Source of the DNA: Limnochordia bacterium
GTDB taxonomy: Bacteria > Bacillota > Limnochordia > DUMW01
Direction of reading: 5' to 3'
NCBI GenBank assembly: GCA_023230925.1
Contig: JALNWK010000006.1
Location: 16,372 to 80,371 of the forward strand
Length of the DNA: 64,000 nucleotides
Shown: piece after piece, positions 1 to 9,054 of the stretch
How positions within the stretch are numbered: the stretch's first letter is position 1
How the letters are laid out: each line of letters starts with the position of its first letter
Made by a program: the position numbers and the translations under genes
The notes under the pieces: generated by a model
What the model saw: only the letters and a program-made list of their open reading frames with translations
What the model was told of the DNA's origin: nothing
Databases searched by the model: none

Positions 1-1
1 C

Positions 2-1012
2 AAAGACTCCGGCGTTGATATCCATGCGGGGTATGAGACGGTACGTAGGATCAAGGTCCATGCTAAATCAACCTATGGTCCTGAAGTGCTGAATGACCTT
101 GGCTCCTTTGGTGGTCTGTTTGCCTTTGACCAAGGCAAGTTTGAGGAGCCTGTATTGGTATCAGGTACCGATGGGGTGGGTACAAAGCTTAAGATTGCTT
201 TTCTCATGGACAAACATGATACCGTGGGTCTTGATCTTGTAGCCTATTGTGTCAATGACATTATTTGCCATGGGGCCAAGCCGTTGTTTTTTCTCGACTA
301 TCTGGCGGTGGGCAAGCTAGCCACCGATACCGCTGAACAGATCGTCGCTGGCATTGCCGCGGGATGCCGAAAAGCAGGTTGTGCTCTCATCGGTGGGGAG
401 ACTGCGGAGATGCCCGGCTTCTATGCCCCAGGGGAATATGATCTGGCCGGGTTTGCCGTAGGTGTAGTGGATAAGAGTAAGATTATCGATGGCAGTACTG
501 CCGAGCCTGGGGATGTACTTGTTGGCATCGGCTCTACGGGACTACAGTCCAGTGGTTTTTCCTTGGTGCGCAAAGCCCTACTAGAAAAGTTCACCGTGGA
601 TACCTTCGTACCGGAGTTCGGCAGGAGTTTGGGTGAGGAACTTCTAGAGCCCACAGGTATTTATGCTAAGCAAATAAATAAGCTAGTGGAGAAATACCCG
701 ATTAAGGGTATTGCCAATATTAGTGGGGGTGGGCTTCCGGAAAATCTGCCCAGAAGCTTGGCCGATGGGTGTGGGGTGCTCATCAAGAAGGGAAGCTGGC
801 CTGTGTTGCCTGTATTTGATCTGCTACAGCGGGAAGGTAATATCGATGAGGATGAGATGTATAACACCTTCAACATGGGTATTGCTATGGTTTTAGTTGT
901 TTCCGGGGAGGACGTGGACTCAGTACAACAGGATCTGAAAAAGATGGGCGAGCAGAGCTTTGTCATTGGAGAGGTTGTCCGGGGTGAGAAAACAGTTGCA
1001 TTCGCCAGATAA
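2..1012 (+). CDS. purM: Phosphoribosylformylglycinamidine cyclo-ligase (AIR synthetase), 5' end cut by window edge
   Basis: PurM closes the imidazole ring (FGAM plus ATP to AIR) in de novo purine synthesis in the cytoplasm. The frame is open from the first bases of the window and reads KDSGVDIHAGYE, the conserved PurM N-terminal motif, so only a few residues are missing. Further family motifs are SGTDGVGTK, the GGETAEMPGFY segment and a glycine-rich ISGGGLPENL. About 336 residues are present, the usual length for the family. A GTG at 86 lies inside the conserved domain and is not the start. It is followed after 17 bases by purN and then purH and purD on the same strand, so it is part of a purine operon whose upstream genes lie outside the window. 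Confidence 0.97.
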   Translation, partial: KDSGVDIHAGYETVRRIKVHAKSTYGPEVLNDLGSFGGLFAFDQGKFEEPVLVSGTDGVGTKLKIAFLMDKHDTVGLDLVAYCVNDIICHGAKPLFFLDYLAVGKLATDTAEQIVAGIAAGCRKAGCALIGGETAEMPGFYAPGEYDLAGFAVGVVDKSKIIDGSTAEPGDVLVGIGSTGLQSSGFSLVRKALLEKFTVDTFVPEFGRSLGEELLEPTGIYAKQINKLVEKYPIKGIANISGGGLPENLPRSLADGCGVLIKKGSWPVLPVFDLLQREGNIDEDEMYNTFNMGIAMVLVVSGEDVDSVQQDLKKMGEQSFVIGEVVRGEKTVAFAR

Positions 1013-1029
1013 TGGAAGGATGAAGTGCA

Positions 1030-1650
1030 TTGCTTAACTTAGGCATCCTTGCCTCGGGCCGGGGCAGCAACCTGCAAGCCATTATTGATGCCATTGAAAC
1101 TAGCCAGTTACAAGCGCAGGTTAGCGTAGTGATTAGTGATCGGACCGATGCCTTGGCCTTAGAGCGGGCAGAGAAACACGGAGTTGCCACCGAGGTCATC
1201 CTCAGGGAAGACTATCCGGACAAGCAGTCTTTTGAAGAAGCATTGTATAAGTGTCTGGTGGCTCATAAGGTTGAACTTGTAGTCTTAGCGGGGTATATGC
1301 GGTTAGTGTCGGGCTGGTTTTTGGATAGATTCAAATGGCGGGTGATTAACATTCATCCTTCCCTACTTCCATCCTTTCCGGGGCTAAATGCGCAAAGACA
1401 GGCCCTTGAATATGGAGTGCGGGTCTCGGGGTGCACAGTTCACTTCGTGGATGAGGGGATGGATTCTGGCCCGATTATCCTGCAGCGGACGGTACCTGTT
1501 TTTGACGATGATACGGAGGAGACCCTTTCTACCCGCATCCTTGAACAAGAGCATATTGCCTATCCGCAGGCAATCCAATTATATGCACAAGGAAGTTTGA
1601 ACATCGAAGGCAGACGGGTGCGGATCCTAGAGGATCAGGACTCCCACTAA
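1030..1650 (+). CDS. purN: Phosphoribosylglycinamide formyltransferase (GART)
   Basis: PurN transfers a formyl group from 10-formyl-THF to GAR, the third step of purine synthesis. The 206-residue protein opens with the phosphate-binding LASGRGSNLQ loop. It also has the catalytic Asn/His in INIHPSLLPSFPG and the catalytic Asp in DEGMDSGPI, all as in the family. The start is a TTG at 1030: GGAAGGA at about 1014-1020 sits nine bases upstream, and no in-frame ATG or GTG is better placed. It lies between purM and purH in the expected operon order. Family assignment is secure; only the start codon is inferred. Confidence 0.96.
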   Translation: MLNLGILASGRGSNLQAIIDAIETSQLQAQVSVVISDRTDALALERAEKHGVATEVILREDYPDKQSFEEALYKCLVAHKVELVVLAGYMRLVSGWFLDRFKWRVINIHPSLLPSFPGLNAQRQALEYGVRVSGCTVHFVDEGMDSGPIILQRTVPVFDDDTEETLSTRILEQEHIAYPQAIQLYAQGSLNIEGRRVRILEDQDSH

Positions 1651-1663
1651 AGATACACCTACA

Positions 1664-1697
1664 AAAGGAGGGAACCGCGGTCATTCGCGGGAGTTAG
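1664..1697 (+). promoter_or_regulatory. purH ribosome binding site with a hairpin between SD and ATG
   Basis: A strong Shine-Dalgarno (AAAGGAGGG, 1664-1672) lies 25 bases before the purH ATG, too far for a normal site. Between them CCGCG (1675-1679) and CGCGG (1686-1690) form a perfect 5-bp stem with loop GTCATT. Folding leaves about nine unpaired bases between SD and ATG. A TAG in frame at 1695-1697 excludes an upstream start for purH. The structure is read directly; that it shortens the effective spacing is inference. Confidence 0.6.
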
Positions 1698-3248
1698 ATG
1701 ATTAAGATTAGACGAGCTTTGTTAAGCGTCTCAGATAAGACGGGACTTGCGGAGTTTGGAAGTTCACTGAGCAGACTAGGTGTTGAGCTAATCTCCACCG
1801 GTGGTACTCACAAAACACTACAAGATGCTGGTGTTAATGTGGCATACGTCTCAGAGGTAACTGGCTTTCCCGAGATCCTGGAAGGACGGGTGAAGTCGCT
1901 ACACCCTAAGATCCACGCGGGAATCTTGGCCCGCAGGGACAAAGAAGAGCATCTAAAACAGTTGGATGAGCTAGGCATTGGAACCATTGATCTTGTGGTG
2001 GTCAATCTCTATCCCTTTGAAGCGACGGTGGCCAAACCCGATGTAACCATGGAAGAAGCCATTGAGAACATCGATATTGGGGGGCCAACCCTCATCCGGG
2101 CCGCCGCAAAAAATCACGCGGGGGTTGCTGTTGTGGTCGACCCTAGCGACTACGCCAAGATCATCCAGCTGCTAAAAACCGAAGGAGGACTAACCGACGA
2201 GTTTTGCAGGGATCTAGCGCTGAAGGCCTTTAGGCACACGGCCCGCTATGATGCACTGATCGCCAGATTCTTAGGGCAGGATGCAGCGTTTCCTGAGACC
2301 TTGACCCTTCCTTGGGATAAGGTGGCAGACCTGCGTTATGGTGAGAACCCCCACCAGAAAGCGGCATTCTATCAAGAACCGGGTCATGGACCATATACCC
2401 TAGCTGCGGCAAAACAGCTTCATGGGAAAGAGCTGTCCTTTAACAATATCAATGACACCAATGGGGCCTTGGAATTACTGAAGGAGTTCACAAATCCCAC
2501 GGTGGTGGCCAGCAAACATACAAATCCCTGTGGGGTAGCCTCGGCAGATGATTTGGCCACAGCTTTTCGGTTAGCCTACGAAGGTGATCCGGTGTCCATT
2601 TTCGGTGGGATTATTGCTGTTAATCGGGTGGTGGATGCCGAAACGGCAAAGCAGATGAGTGAGATCTTCTTAGAAGTTGTCGTCGCCCCAGGCTTCACGG
2701 CAGAAGCTTTAGAGATCCTCACCGTGAAGCCCAATATTCGCCTGCTACAAATTGAGGGATTAGACGAAGCCTGTGGAGCTAAGCAGAAACCTTGGTGGGA
2801 CTACAAACGGGTGGCCGGGGGGCTTTTGGTACAGGCAGTGGACCTTGGAGATTTGGACCCGGACAAACTACAGGTTGTTACTAAAGTGACACCAACCCCA
2901 CAACAGCTTGAGTCTATGTTATTCGGTTGGAAGGTAGTAAAACATGTAAAGTCCAATGCGATTGTCCTCGCCTCAGGCACACGGACGGTGGGGGTAGGGG
3001 CCGGGCAGATGAACCGAATCACCGCTGCAGAGCTTGCCATTGCGGGGGCCACAGATAAAGCCCAAGGCGGTGTGATTGCTTCCGATGCCTTTTTCCCCTT
3101 TGATGATGTGGTAAAGGCCGTGGCTAAGGCGGGCGTCAAAGCGATCATCCAGCCCGGTGGTTCGGTGCGGGATCAGGATTCCATTGATGCGGCTAACGAG
3201 CACGGTATTGCGATGGTCTTTACAGGAGTTAGGCATTTTAAGCACTAA
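1698..3248 (+). CDS. purH: Bifunctional AICAR transformylase / IMP cyclohydrolase
   Basis: PurH carries out the last two steps to IMP: formylation of AICAR and ring closure. The 516-residue product has the N-terminal MGS-like cyclohydrolase domain (RALLSVSDKTGL, then ISTGGTHKTL, and KSLHPKIHAGIL near residue 70). The C-terminal AICAR transformylase domain contains the catalytic KHTNPCG motif near residue 275. Length and motif order match the family. The ATG at 1698 is fixed by an in-frame stop just upstream. It follows purN and precedes purD by 21 bases. The ribosome binding site is unusual (see the hairpin feature before it). Confidence 0.97.
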   Translation: MIKIRRALLSVSDKTGLAEFGSSLSRLGVELISTGGTHKTLQDAGVNVAYVSEVTGFPEILEGRVKSLHPKIHAGILARRDKEEHLKQLDELGIGTIDLVVVNLYPFEATVAKPDVTMEEAIENIDIGGPTLIRAAAKNHAGVAVVVDPSDYAKIIQLLKTEGGLTDEFCRDLALKAFRHTARYDALIARFLGQDAAFPETLTLPWDKVADLRYGENPHQKAAFYQEPGHGPYTLAAAKQLHGKELSFNNINDTNGALELLKEFTNPTVVASKHTNPCGVASADDLATAFRLAYEGDPVSIFGGIIAVNRVVDAETAKQMSEIFLEVVVAPGFTAEALEILTVKPNIRLLQIEGLDEACGAKQKPWWDYKRVAGGLLVQAVDLGDLDPDKLQVVTKVTPTPQQLESMLFGWKVVKHVKSNAIVLASGTRTVGVGAGQMNRITAAELAIAGATDKAQGGVIASDAFFPFDDVVKAVAKAGVKAIIQPGGSVRDQDSIDAANEHGIAMVFTGVRHFKH

Positions 3249-3269
3249 TACTGGTGGGAGTGACGGTAA

Positions 3270-4547
3270 TTGAAGGTATTGGTAATCGGCAGTGGTGGCA
3301 GGGAGCACGCCTTAGTCTGGGCTATGTCCAAAAGCCCTAAGGTCAAGACGATTTACTGTTACCCTGGAAATGCCGGAATCGCACATCTAGCAGAGTGTCC
3401 AAAACTACCGTCAAGCAAGGTAGGCTCCATTGCTGATTGGGCGCAGGCTGAGCAGATTGACTTGACCGTTGTGGGACCGGAAGCTTACCTAGCCCAGGGG
3501 ATCGTGGATGAGTTCGAAGGACGAGGGCTACGCATCTTCGGACCAAGTAAGAGAGCTGCCCAACTGGAATCAAGCAAGGTCTTTGCTAAAGAGCTCATGA
3601 GAAAATACGGTATTCCCACCGCGGATTACCGGGTTTTTTCGGATCTAGAAAAGGCCTTGGATTATGTAACAAGCGCCACCCTGCCTATTGTAATCAAGGC
3701 CGATGGTTTAGCTGCTGGAAAGGGTGTAATTGTTGCTGCTACCCGGGAGGTTGCCCAAGGGGCCCTGCTGGATTTGATGGCGGATAAGGTTTTTGGCCAG
3801 GCGGGAGAGCAGGTGGTCATTGAGGAGTTCCTTCAAGGGGAAGAGGCTAGTCTCCTAGCCTTTACCGATGGTAAGACCATTATTCCCATGGTTTCTGCCC
3901 AGGACCATAAGCAGATCTATGAGGGGGGACAAGGTCCCAATACTGGGGGCATGGGGGCCTACTCCCCAACACCGGTACTGAACGAGGCCTTGATCCAAGA
4001 AGTCTACAACCAGATCCTAGTGCCTACGGTGGCGGGCCTAAGGAAAGAAGGGATCCTTTATAAAGGAGTTATCTATGCTGGCCTGATGGTCCATCAAGGA
4101 AAGGCCAAGGTGGTGGAGTTTAATTGCCGCTTCGGGGATCCCGAGGCCCAGGTGGTGCTGACGAGATTGCTTACGGATCTAGTTGATGTGATGGATGCGG
4201 TAATCGATGAGTGCCTAGAGGAGATTGAGCTTCGCTGGGATCAGCGGGCTGCGGTTTGTGTTATTCTCGCTTCTGGAGGCTATCCGGGCGAGTATCGGAA
4301 GGGATATCCCATCAGTGGACTTGCCGATGTTGAAGGAATGCAGGATGTATATGTGTTCCACAGCGGTACTAGGTTTGAAGATGAAGACATGGTCACCGAT
4401 GGGGGGCGGGTCCTCGGGGTAACGGCTTTGGATTTGGATGTGTCTGAGGCGATCAAAAGGACTTACGCCGCGGTGGAGCAGATCCAGTTTAAGGACGCGT
4501 ATTACCGCAAAGACATTGCTAGTCGTGCTTTGGAATCTTTGGATTAA
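3270..4547 (+). CDS. purD: Phosphoribosylamine-glycine ligase (GAR synthetase)
   Basis: PurD joins glycine to phosphoribosylamine using ATP, the second step of purine synthesis. The 425-residue ATP-grasp protein begins MKVLVIGSGGREHA, typical of PurD. It contains KADGLAAGKGV, the conserved GGQGPNTGGMGAYSP segment and the metal/ATP-binding FNCRFGDPEAQ motif. The start is a TTG at 3270 preceded by GGTGGGAG. It is the last gene of the purine operon. Its 3' end overlaps the convergent rqcH gene by 29 bases, so the two messages are complementary over their last codons. Confidence 0.96.
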   Translation: MKVLVIGSGGREHALVWAMSKSPKVKTIYCYPGNAGIAHLAECPKLPSSKVGSIADWAQAEQIDLTVVGPEAYLAQGIVDEFEGRGLRIFGPSKRAAQLESSKVFAKELMRKYGIPTADYRVFSDLEKALDYVTSATLPIVIKADGLAAGKGVIVAATREVAQGALLDLMADKVFGQAGEQVVIEEFLQGEEASLLAFTDGKTIIPMVSAQDHKQIYEGGQGPNTGGMGAYSPTPVLNEALIQEVYNQILVPTVAGLRKEGILYKGVIYAGLMVHQGKAKVVEFNCRFGDPEAQVVLTRLLTDLVDVMDAVIDECLEEIELRWDQRAAVCVILASGGYPGEYRKGYPISGLADVEGMQDVYVFHSGTRFEDEDMVTDGGRVLGVTALDLDVSEAIKRTYAAVEQIQFKDAYYRKDIASRALESLD

Positions 4548-6249
4548 CATTGATTGTACGGTAGTTTTCGTAGATAACAAAGCCTGGCCGTGCACCACTT
4601 GGTTTTCTGACGTATTTCACGAAGGTATAGTCCACGGGGATGTTTTGCCCTTGGCGGGCCTTACTAAAGTACGCGGCGATTTGGGCGGCATATACGAGCA
4701 CATGTTCCGGGATCTCCGTCAGATCACCCATTTTACGCTCCGCGCGGATGATCACATGGGATCCTGGAATTTGCTTGGTATGGAGCCAAATATCATGGGG
4801 ACGGGCCAGCTTTAAAGTTAGCTGGTCATTCTCCTTATTGTTCCGACCCACCTGGATGAGGACGCTATCTGGTCCCCGGAAGATGAGGGGTTGGGATCTT
4901 TTTCCCTCACGGCTCTTCTGGGAGGGTGTGGCAATGTATCCTTGCTCCATCAACTCGGCCTTAATTCGCTCAAGATCCTCCACTGTCTCTCCAAGTTCAA
5001 TGTGGGTTTGTACCGTTAGCAGGTAATCTATCTCCTCGCGAACACTCTCTAGGTGTTCCTCGGTGATCTTTCTTCCCCTTTTCGCCTTTTGGTACATGCG
5101 GAAGTATTGTTCGGCCATGGCCGCCGGAGTAAACTTTGGATCCAATTCAATGGCGACTTCCCTTTGATTTGGATCATAATAGTCTGTGACTTTAATTATT
5201 GTTTGTCCCCGTTTGACTAGATGCAAATTGGCGGTAAGTAGTTCCCCTAGTTTACGAAACTCATCGGCATTTTCTGCCCGGGCTAAGGCATCGTTTAGAT
5301 CAACTACTTTTCGCTGGCAATTTTTCAACTGGTTGGAGATTACCGACATCAACTGGGTTTGTAGCTGGGCGCATCTTCTTAGGTCTGCTTTTATCCGGAA
5401 ATAGTCACTAACTAAGGCACTTGGACTCGTGTATGACTTCTTTGTTGTATGGGCTAGATGGTGAATTCGTGTTGCCGCGATGTCCAGTGGCTTTCCATCT
5501 TGATCCATAATCATTGTGGGGGAGAAGTGGCCCCCCGCTATTGCTTTTCCGAAAGATTCCAGCTCCTGGTGCAACCGCGTAATCATCGATTCATCAAGGG
5601 TATGGGCCGGAAGACTGGGACTAATCTCGCTCCGATAAAGAATTTCGGCGATAAGTAAGGGACTCAACCCCAATAATCCTTGCAGGAGCGCGTTATCAAT
5701 TTGTTTGGAGCTATCTAAGCTGCTAGTTAGCTCCTGCTTACTTAATGGATAAAAAGGTCTTCTCTTTGCGGCTGGTGGTTGAATATATCGCAGGCCCGGT
5801 AGTACCTGCCGGTACCGGCTCATTCGCTCGGTTACGGGCTTTAAGACTGCCAAGATCTCCCTGGTCCTTGTATCGACCGCAATGAGGTTGCTGTGACGTC
5901 CCATGATCTCCGCCACCAGATCGATGGTTCCTTCTTCTGTCTCGACGCGCAGATGAAAAAGACGATCCCAATCTGGTTGCTTTGTGTCCACTATCTGCCC
6001 ACCGATAAGTATTTTGCGAAGGGCAAGGCCAAAGGCATAGATCGACTGTTCAAAGGGCTGTTGGACCAGATGGAGGCGTGCATCAGTTGGTTCTGTGGAG
6101 AACAATAGCTGATACTCCTCATCGGGTCGCCGCAGGCCAAGGACCACCGTTGTCGGATCCGGTTGATAGATCCTGGCAATGCGCGCTCCTAAAATTGAAG
6201 GTGTAATCTCATGGCTAATTGCTGCTAGCATAACTCCATCAAAGGGCAT
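4519..6249 (-). CDS. rqcH: RqcH / NFACT ribosome-rescue factor (Rqc2 homologue)
   Basis: RqcH binds obstructed 50S subunits carrying a stalled peptidyl-tRNA and recruits tRNA-Ala to add C-terminal alanine tails that mark the chain for degradation. The 576-residue protein has the NFACT-N domain starting MPFDGVMLAA. It carries an Asp-Arg pair at residues 95-96 (DWDRL), matching the essential DR of the family. A helical coiled-coil middle follows, then a C-terminal NFACT-R (DUF814) domain with DIWLHTKQIPGSHVII. The ATG at 6249 is preferred over an upstream in-frame ATG at 6309. It has AAGGAAGG six bases upstream, and the protein then begins exactly like its homologues. It converges on purD with a 29-bp overlap. 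Older annotation would call it a fibronectin-binding protein. Confidence 0.93.
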   Translation of the reverse strand: MPFDGVMLAAISHEITPSILGARIARIYQPDPTTVVLGLRRPDEEYQLLFSTEPTDARLHLVQQPFEQSIYAFGLALRKILIGGQIVDTKQPDWDRLFHLRVETEEGTIDLVAEIMGRHSNLIAVDTRTREILAVLKPVTERMSRYRQVLPGLRYIQPPAAKRRPFYPLSKQELTSSLDSSKQIDNALLQGLLGLSPLLIAEILYRSEISPSLPAHTLDESMITRLHQELESFGKAIAGGHFSPTMIMDQDGKPLDIAATRIHHLAHTTKKSYTSPSALVSDYFRIKADLRRCAQLQTQLMSVISNQLKNCQRKVVDLNDALARAENADEFRKLGELLTANLHLVKRGQTIIKVTDYYDPNQREVAIELDPKFTPAAMAEQYFRMYQKAKRGRKITEEHLESVREEIDYLLTVQTHIELGETVEDLERIKAELMEQGYIATPSQKSREGKRSQPLIFRGPDSVLIQVGRNNKENDQLTLKLARPHDIWLHTKQIPGSHVIIRAERKMGDLTEIPEHVLVYAAQIAAYFSKARQGQNIPVDYTFVKYVRKPSGARPGFVIYENYRTINVNPKIPKHD

Positions 6250-6356
6250 AGGGATCCTTCCTTGTAGATCAATTATACTATCTAGAATAACATATTTTGC
6301 GAAACGCAACTAATGGAAAGCGAAAAAACGCGGATGCCTCAGGGGAGCATAACGCG

Positions 6357-6386
6357 CTACGGGGGCGGTAGAAACCGCCCCCGTAG
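6357..6386 (-). terminator. Perfect 12-bp stem-loop after the sugar-binding protein gene
   Basis: CTACGGGGGCGG (6357-6368) and CCGCCCCCGTAG (6375-6386) are perfectly complementary around a six-base loop. The hairpin lies 15 bases beyond the stop codon of the minus-strand gene at 6402. There is no immediate U tract; on the minus strand a T run follows only about 20 bases later. It may be a terminator or a 3'-end stabiliser. Confidence 0.6.
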
Positions 6387-6401
6387 CCATTGGTTCGGAG
6401 A

Positions 6402-8333
6402 TTAGTAGGGTGTAAGTTGCCAGTCACTAAAGACGGCTTTTCCGGTTTTGGTTGCCGCATGGGATGTTGAAGCTGGGCCGACCAACACCTTTTCTGGTAG
6501 GTCGATATCCACAGTACCCAACGTGACCCAGACTTTCCCGTCGAAGGACATTTGGCCTGTGACAGTGAATTCCCTGCGGATTAATTTCAAGTACACCGGC
6601 TCTCCATTAGTCCAAGAGACGCTCTTGACCTGGGTGGCATAGTCGCCTACCCCTTGCCGTTCTTGCATTACCAGACCATTCTTACCCGTACCTAGCACAG
6701 TGACGTTGGCTGATTCTGCGGTGGCCTCACTACGCAGCATGATACCTGATTTGGACCAGGGATCTGTATCCGGCGCGGAGTGGAGGCACAGGACTGCTTC
6801 GAAATCGCCTGCAACTTCCTGGTAGACAAATCCGAAGCCATCTCTGTATGACCAGATGTCGGCTCCTGCGGCCTCAATGACGAGCTTACCATCCTTTTGC
6901 ACCACGGCTGACCCAGGTATTGCGGTGTTAAGGTCTTGACTTATCCAGTCTTGACCTTGCCATTTCACTTCCCTGCGCACAGGTCCCTGGGCAGTTGATG
7001 CAAGGGTGCGATTCATGGCGGCGATGGCCTCAGACCAAGTAGGACCAACAGGTGCGCCTTGATCGAAGATCTTTGTATACGCATCTTTAAAGGCCCTTTC
7101 ACTGACCATCGGATCTGAGTAAATTACCTCTGGATGGGCGTAGGCCCCTGCGTCAGTGAAGACAAAAGTATTAATGTCATACACATCCATGTTTAGCACC
7201 CGCATGAGATCTAGGTACTCCGGTGCCACATCACGATGGGCCGGTGCTAAGGCCAGGTACTTGGCCTTGATTTCATTGGCCATTGGACCAGCGAGGAACT
7301 TCAACAGGGCGTATGCTTCTTCGGGATGCTTTGTATTCTTGTTGATCCCGTATCCGTCGTTGGTAGCTAAGGTGGAGCGCTCCCCTGAGGGACCAATGGG
7401 CATGGGGAACAGGTTCCACTCAAAGGAGACCTTTGGTCGCCCGTCCTTTTGTAGCCCGAGGAAGCTAACTAGGCTCCAGGACCCATCTTCCATAATGGCG
7501 GCTTGGCTTTGGAGCCAGCTTGTTGGGGCATTGGGCGGTGCCATTACTTGGGATTCCCAACGAAGACCCTGCAGGAATTCTAAAGCCTCGATTGCTTGGG
7601 GATTATCCAGGGTACTTACTGTTTTCTCCTCGTTCCCATAAAAGTCTGTACCAGCGGCCTTCATCCAATAATGAATTCGATCAGTTGCGGTCATCCATTT
7701 GGTGAATCCCCACACATCGGTGACTCCATCACCGTCAATATCTTGGGTTAGTTTCTTGGCAATTGCTTCAAAATCTTCCCAGTCCATTGTGCTTTGATCG
7801 GCCCGCGGCTCGGGATTATGGATCCCATGAGCAGCGAACATATCCGCATTGTAGTACATGGCGATGGTTCCTAAGTACTGGGGAAGCCCGAATAGCTGTT
7901 CTTGATGCTTGAACGCCTCAAACTGTGGTGGCCAATAGCATTGCTCTACTTCCTCGTAAATGCCATCCTTTTCTAGTAATGGTTTTAGGTCGACGAACCC
8001 GCCTTGCCTCCCTAAGTTGATAAAGGCATGTCCCATCCCATTGACGATATCCGGTCCCTTTCCGCCGATGATCATTACCGTCATTTGCTCCATACTTCCT
8101 GTCCGGAAGACTAGATCAACATAAGGGTACTCCTTCTGGAATTCCTGGGTTAGGATCTCCGTCCATGGGGTGGTCCCATAGTCTTGTACTACGTTCACAT
8201 TGGGATTACGTCCTGCTGTAAGGACGACTTCAAGGGTAATCCGTTCTTGCTCTGCATTTATGTGCGTAGGTAAGAGGATTACCGATAGCATACATACAAA
8301 GACTAACCAGCGACGAATACCTCTAAAATGCAT
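6402..8333 (-). CDS. Secreted extracellular solute-binding protein with extra C-terminal beta-sandwich domain
   Basis: This is an SBP_bac_1-type sugar-binding protein of an ABC importer fused to a second domain, 643 residues. Residues 1 to about 27 form a signal peptide ending in INA, with no lipobox cysteine. About residues 30-450 carry the binding-protein fold (GGKGPDIVNGMGHAF, DGDGVTDVWGFTKWM, NDGYGINKNTKHPEEAY). The last 190 residues resemble DUF1349/LamG-like concanavalin sandwiches (WSKSGIMLRSE, YLKLIRREF, SFDGKVWVTLGT). The ATG at 8333 has AAAGGAGG upstream, so the longer in-frame extension to 8531 is rejected. No permease or ATPase gene is adjacent. A lipobox-free binding protein would fit a periplasm, but the substrate cannot be told from sequence. 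Confidence 0.85.
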   Translation of the reverse strand: MHFRGIRRWLVFVCMLSVILLPTHINAEQERITLEVVLTAGRNPNVNVVQDYGTTPWTEILTQEFQKEYPYVDLVFRTGSMEQMTVMIIGGKGPDIVNGMGHAFINLGRQGGFVDLKPLLEKDGIYEEVEQCYWPPQFEAFKHQEQLFGLPQYLGTIAMYYNADMFAAHGIHNPEPRADQSTMDWEDFEAIAKKLTQDIDGDGVTDVWGFTKWMTATDRIHYWMKAAGTDFYGNEEKTVSTLDNPQAIEALEFLQGLRWESQVMAPPNAPTSWLQSQAAIMEDGSWSLVSFLGLQKDGRPKVSFEWNLFPMPIGPSGERSTLATNDGYGINKNTKHPEEAYALLKFLAGPMANEIKAKYLALAPAHRDVAPEYLDLMRVLNMDVYDINTFVFTDAGAYAHPEVIYSDPMVSERAFKDAYTKIFDQGAPVGPTWSEAIAAMNRTLASTAQGPVRREVKWQGQDWISQDLNTAIPGSAVVQKDGKLVIEAAGADIWSYRDGFGFVYQEVAGDFEAVLCLHSAPDTDPWSKSGIMLRSEATAESANVTVLGTGKNGLVMQERQGVGDYATQVKSVSWTNGEPVYLKLIRREFTVTGQMSFDGKVWVTLGTVDIDLPEKVLVGPASTSHAATKTGKAVFSDWQLTPY

Positions 8334-8984
8334 AATGACTACTCCTCCTTTAGATTGATAGACCCCAACCAGGGAAGGCTCTCCAGGTTTGCGATACTGC
8401 TTTTGATGACAACCCTCCTTCATATTCGACTGCAACCTGATCTGTCCCAGGCGTTTATATTCCTGTGTTCTGTAACTGATCTGTTCTAAGTGGCGGCGAT
8501 TGTATAACAAAGAGTTTGTGCACCAAAACAATTGGCTGGGCTGTACGACGATGCTCTCGCGGTTTGATGGGCGTTGTTCAGCTTGACATTCATAAAGAAT
8601 TTATTAATCGATGATTACATAAACATACTTCGCCAAAGGTTCACGTTTTCCTGCAGTAATCGAAAGTTAATTGGTTCGAAAAAGAAGGCAGACGAACTAA
8701 TCGAAGTGATGTGGCTGGTCATGTCATGATTGGTGAGGTTATCAAGTACGGGGATATGTGGGAGCCAAAGACTGGCTGCGTTGAGTAAGTGTGGTACATG
8801 ATAAACTGTGGTAGCATAGAAAATCAAGAACATGCACGTGTGGCAGCATAGCCCAAGCTACATAGGATGGAGTTTTGGGAAGCAAAGCATCCGGTTCTAG
8901 ATGGTTCTAGGGTCTCTTCTATTTCCAAAAACAGATGAGGCGATACGGCATGGTAGCGATGAGAAGTTCAGCAGGAATATAGGG
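8334..8984. other. Gene-poor intergenic stretch
   Basis: About 650 bases between the divergent sugar-binding protein gene and the TAC-like module. The only longer frames are a 72-codon minus-strand frame at 8615-8833 and a short plus-strand frame near 8670-8790 that has no start codon. Neither resembles a known protein or has a ribosome binding site. No tRNA, clear promoter or transposon end was recognised. The leader of the sugar-binding gene must lie in its left part. Confidence 0.5.
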
Positions 8985-9012
8985 GTTTCATAGCCAACGT
9001 AGATAATGAAAC
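8985..9012. promoter_or_regulatory. Inverted repeat upstream of the TAC-like module (candidate operator)
   Basis: GTTTCAT (8985-8991) and ATGAAAC (9006-9012) are perfect inverted arms around a 14-base spacer. They end 22 bases before the toxin's Shine-Dalgarno. A GATAAT hexamer (9002-9007) that could be a -10 element lies inside the repeat, but no good -35 is visible. Toxin-antitoxin operons are commonly autoregulated at such palindromes, so an operator role is plausible but inferred. Confidence 0.4.
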
Positions 9013-9054
9013 GGAAATTTCTTCGTGCGACGCGGAGGTGGTGGTTTTTCGGCT

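Noticed and set aside
8615..8833. 72-codon minus-strand open frame in the gap before the TAC-like module
   Set aside because: No ribosome binding site, no homology recognised, and low-complexity hydrophobic/polar content; treated as chance.
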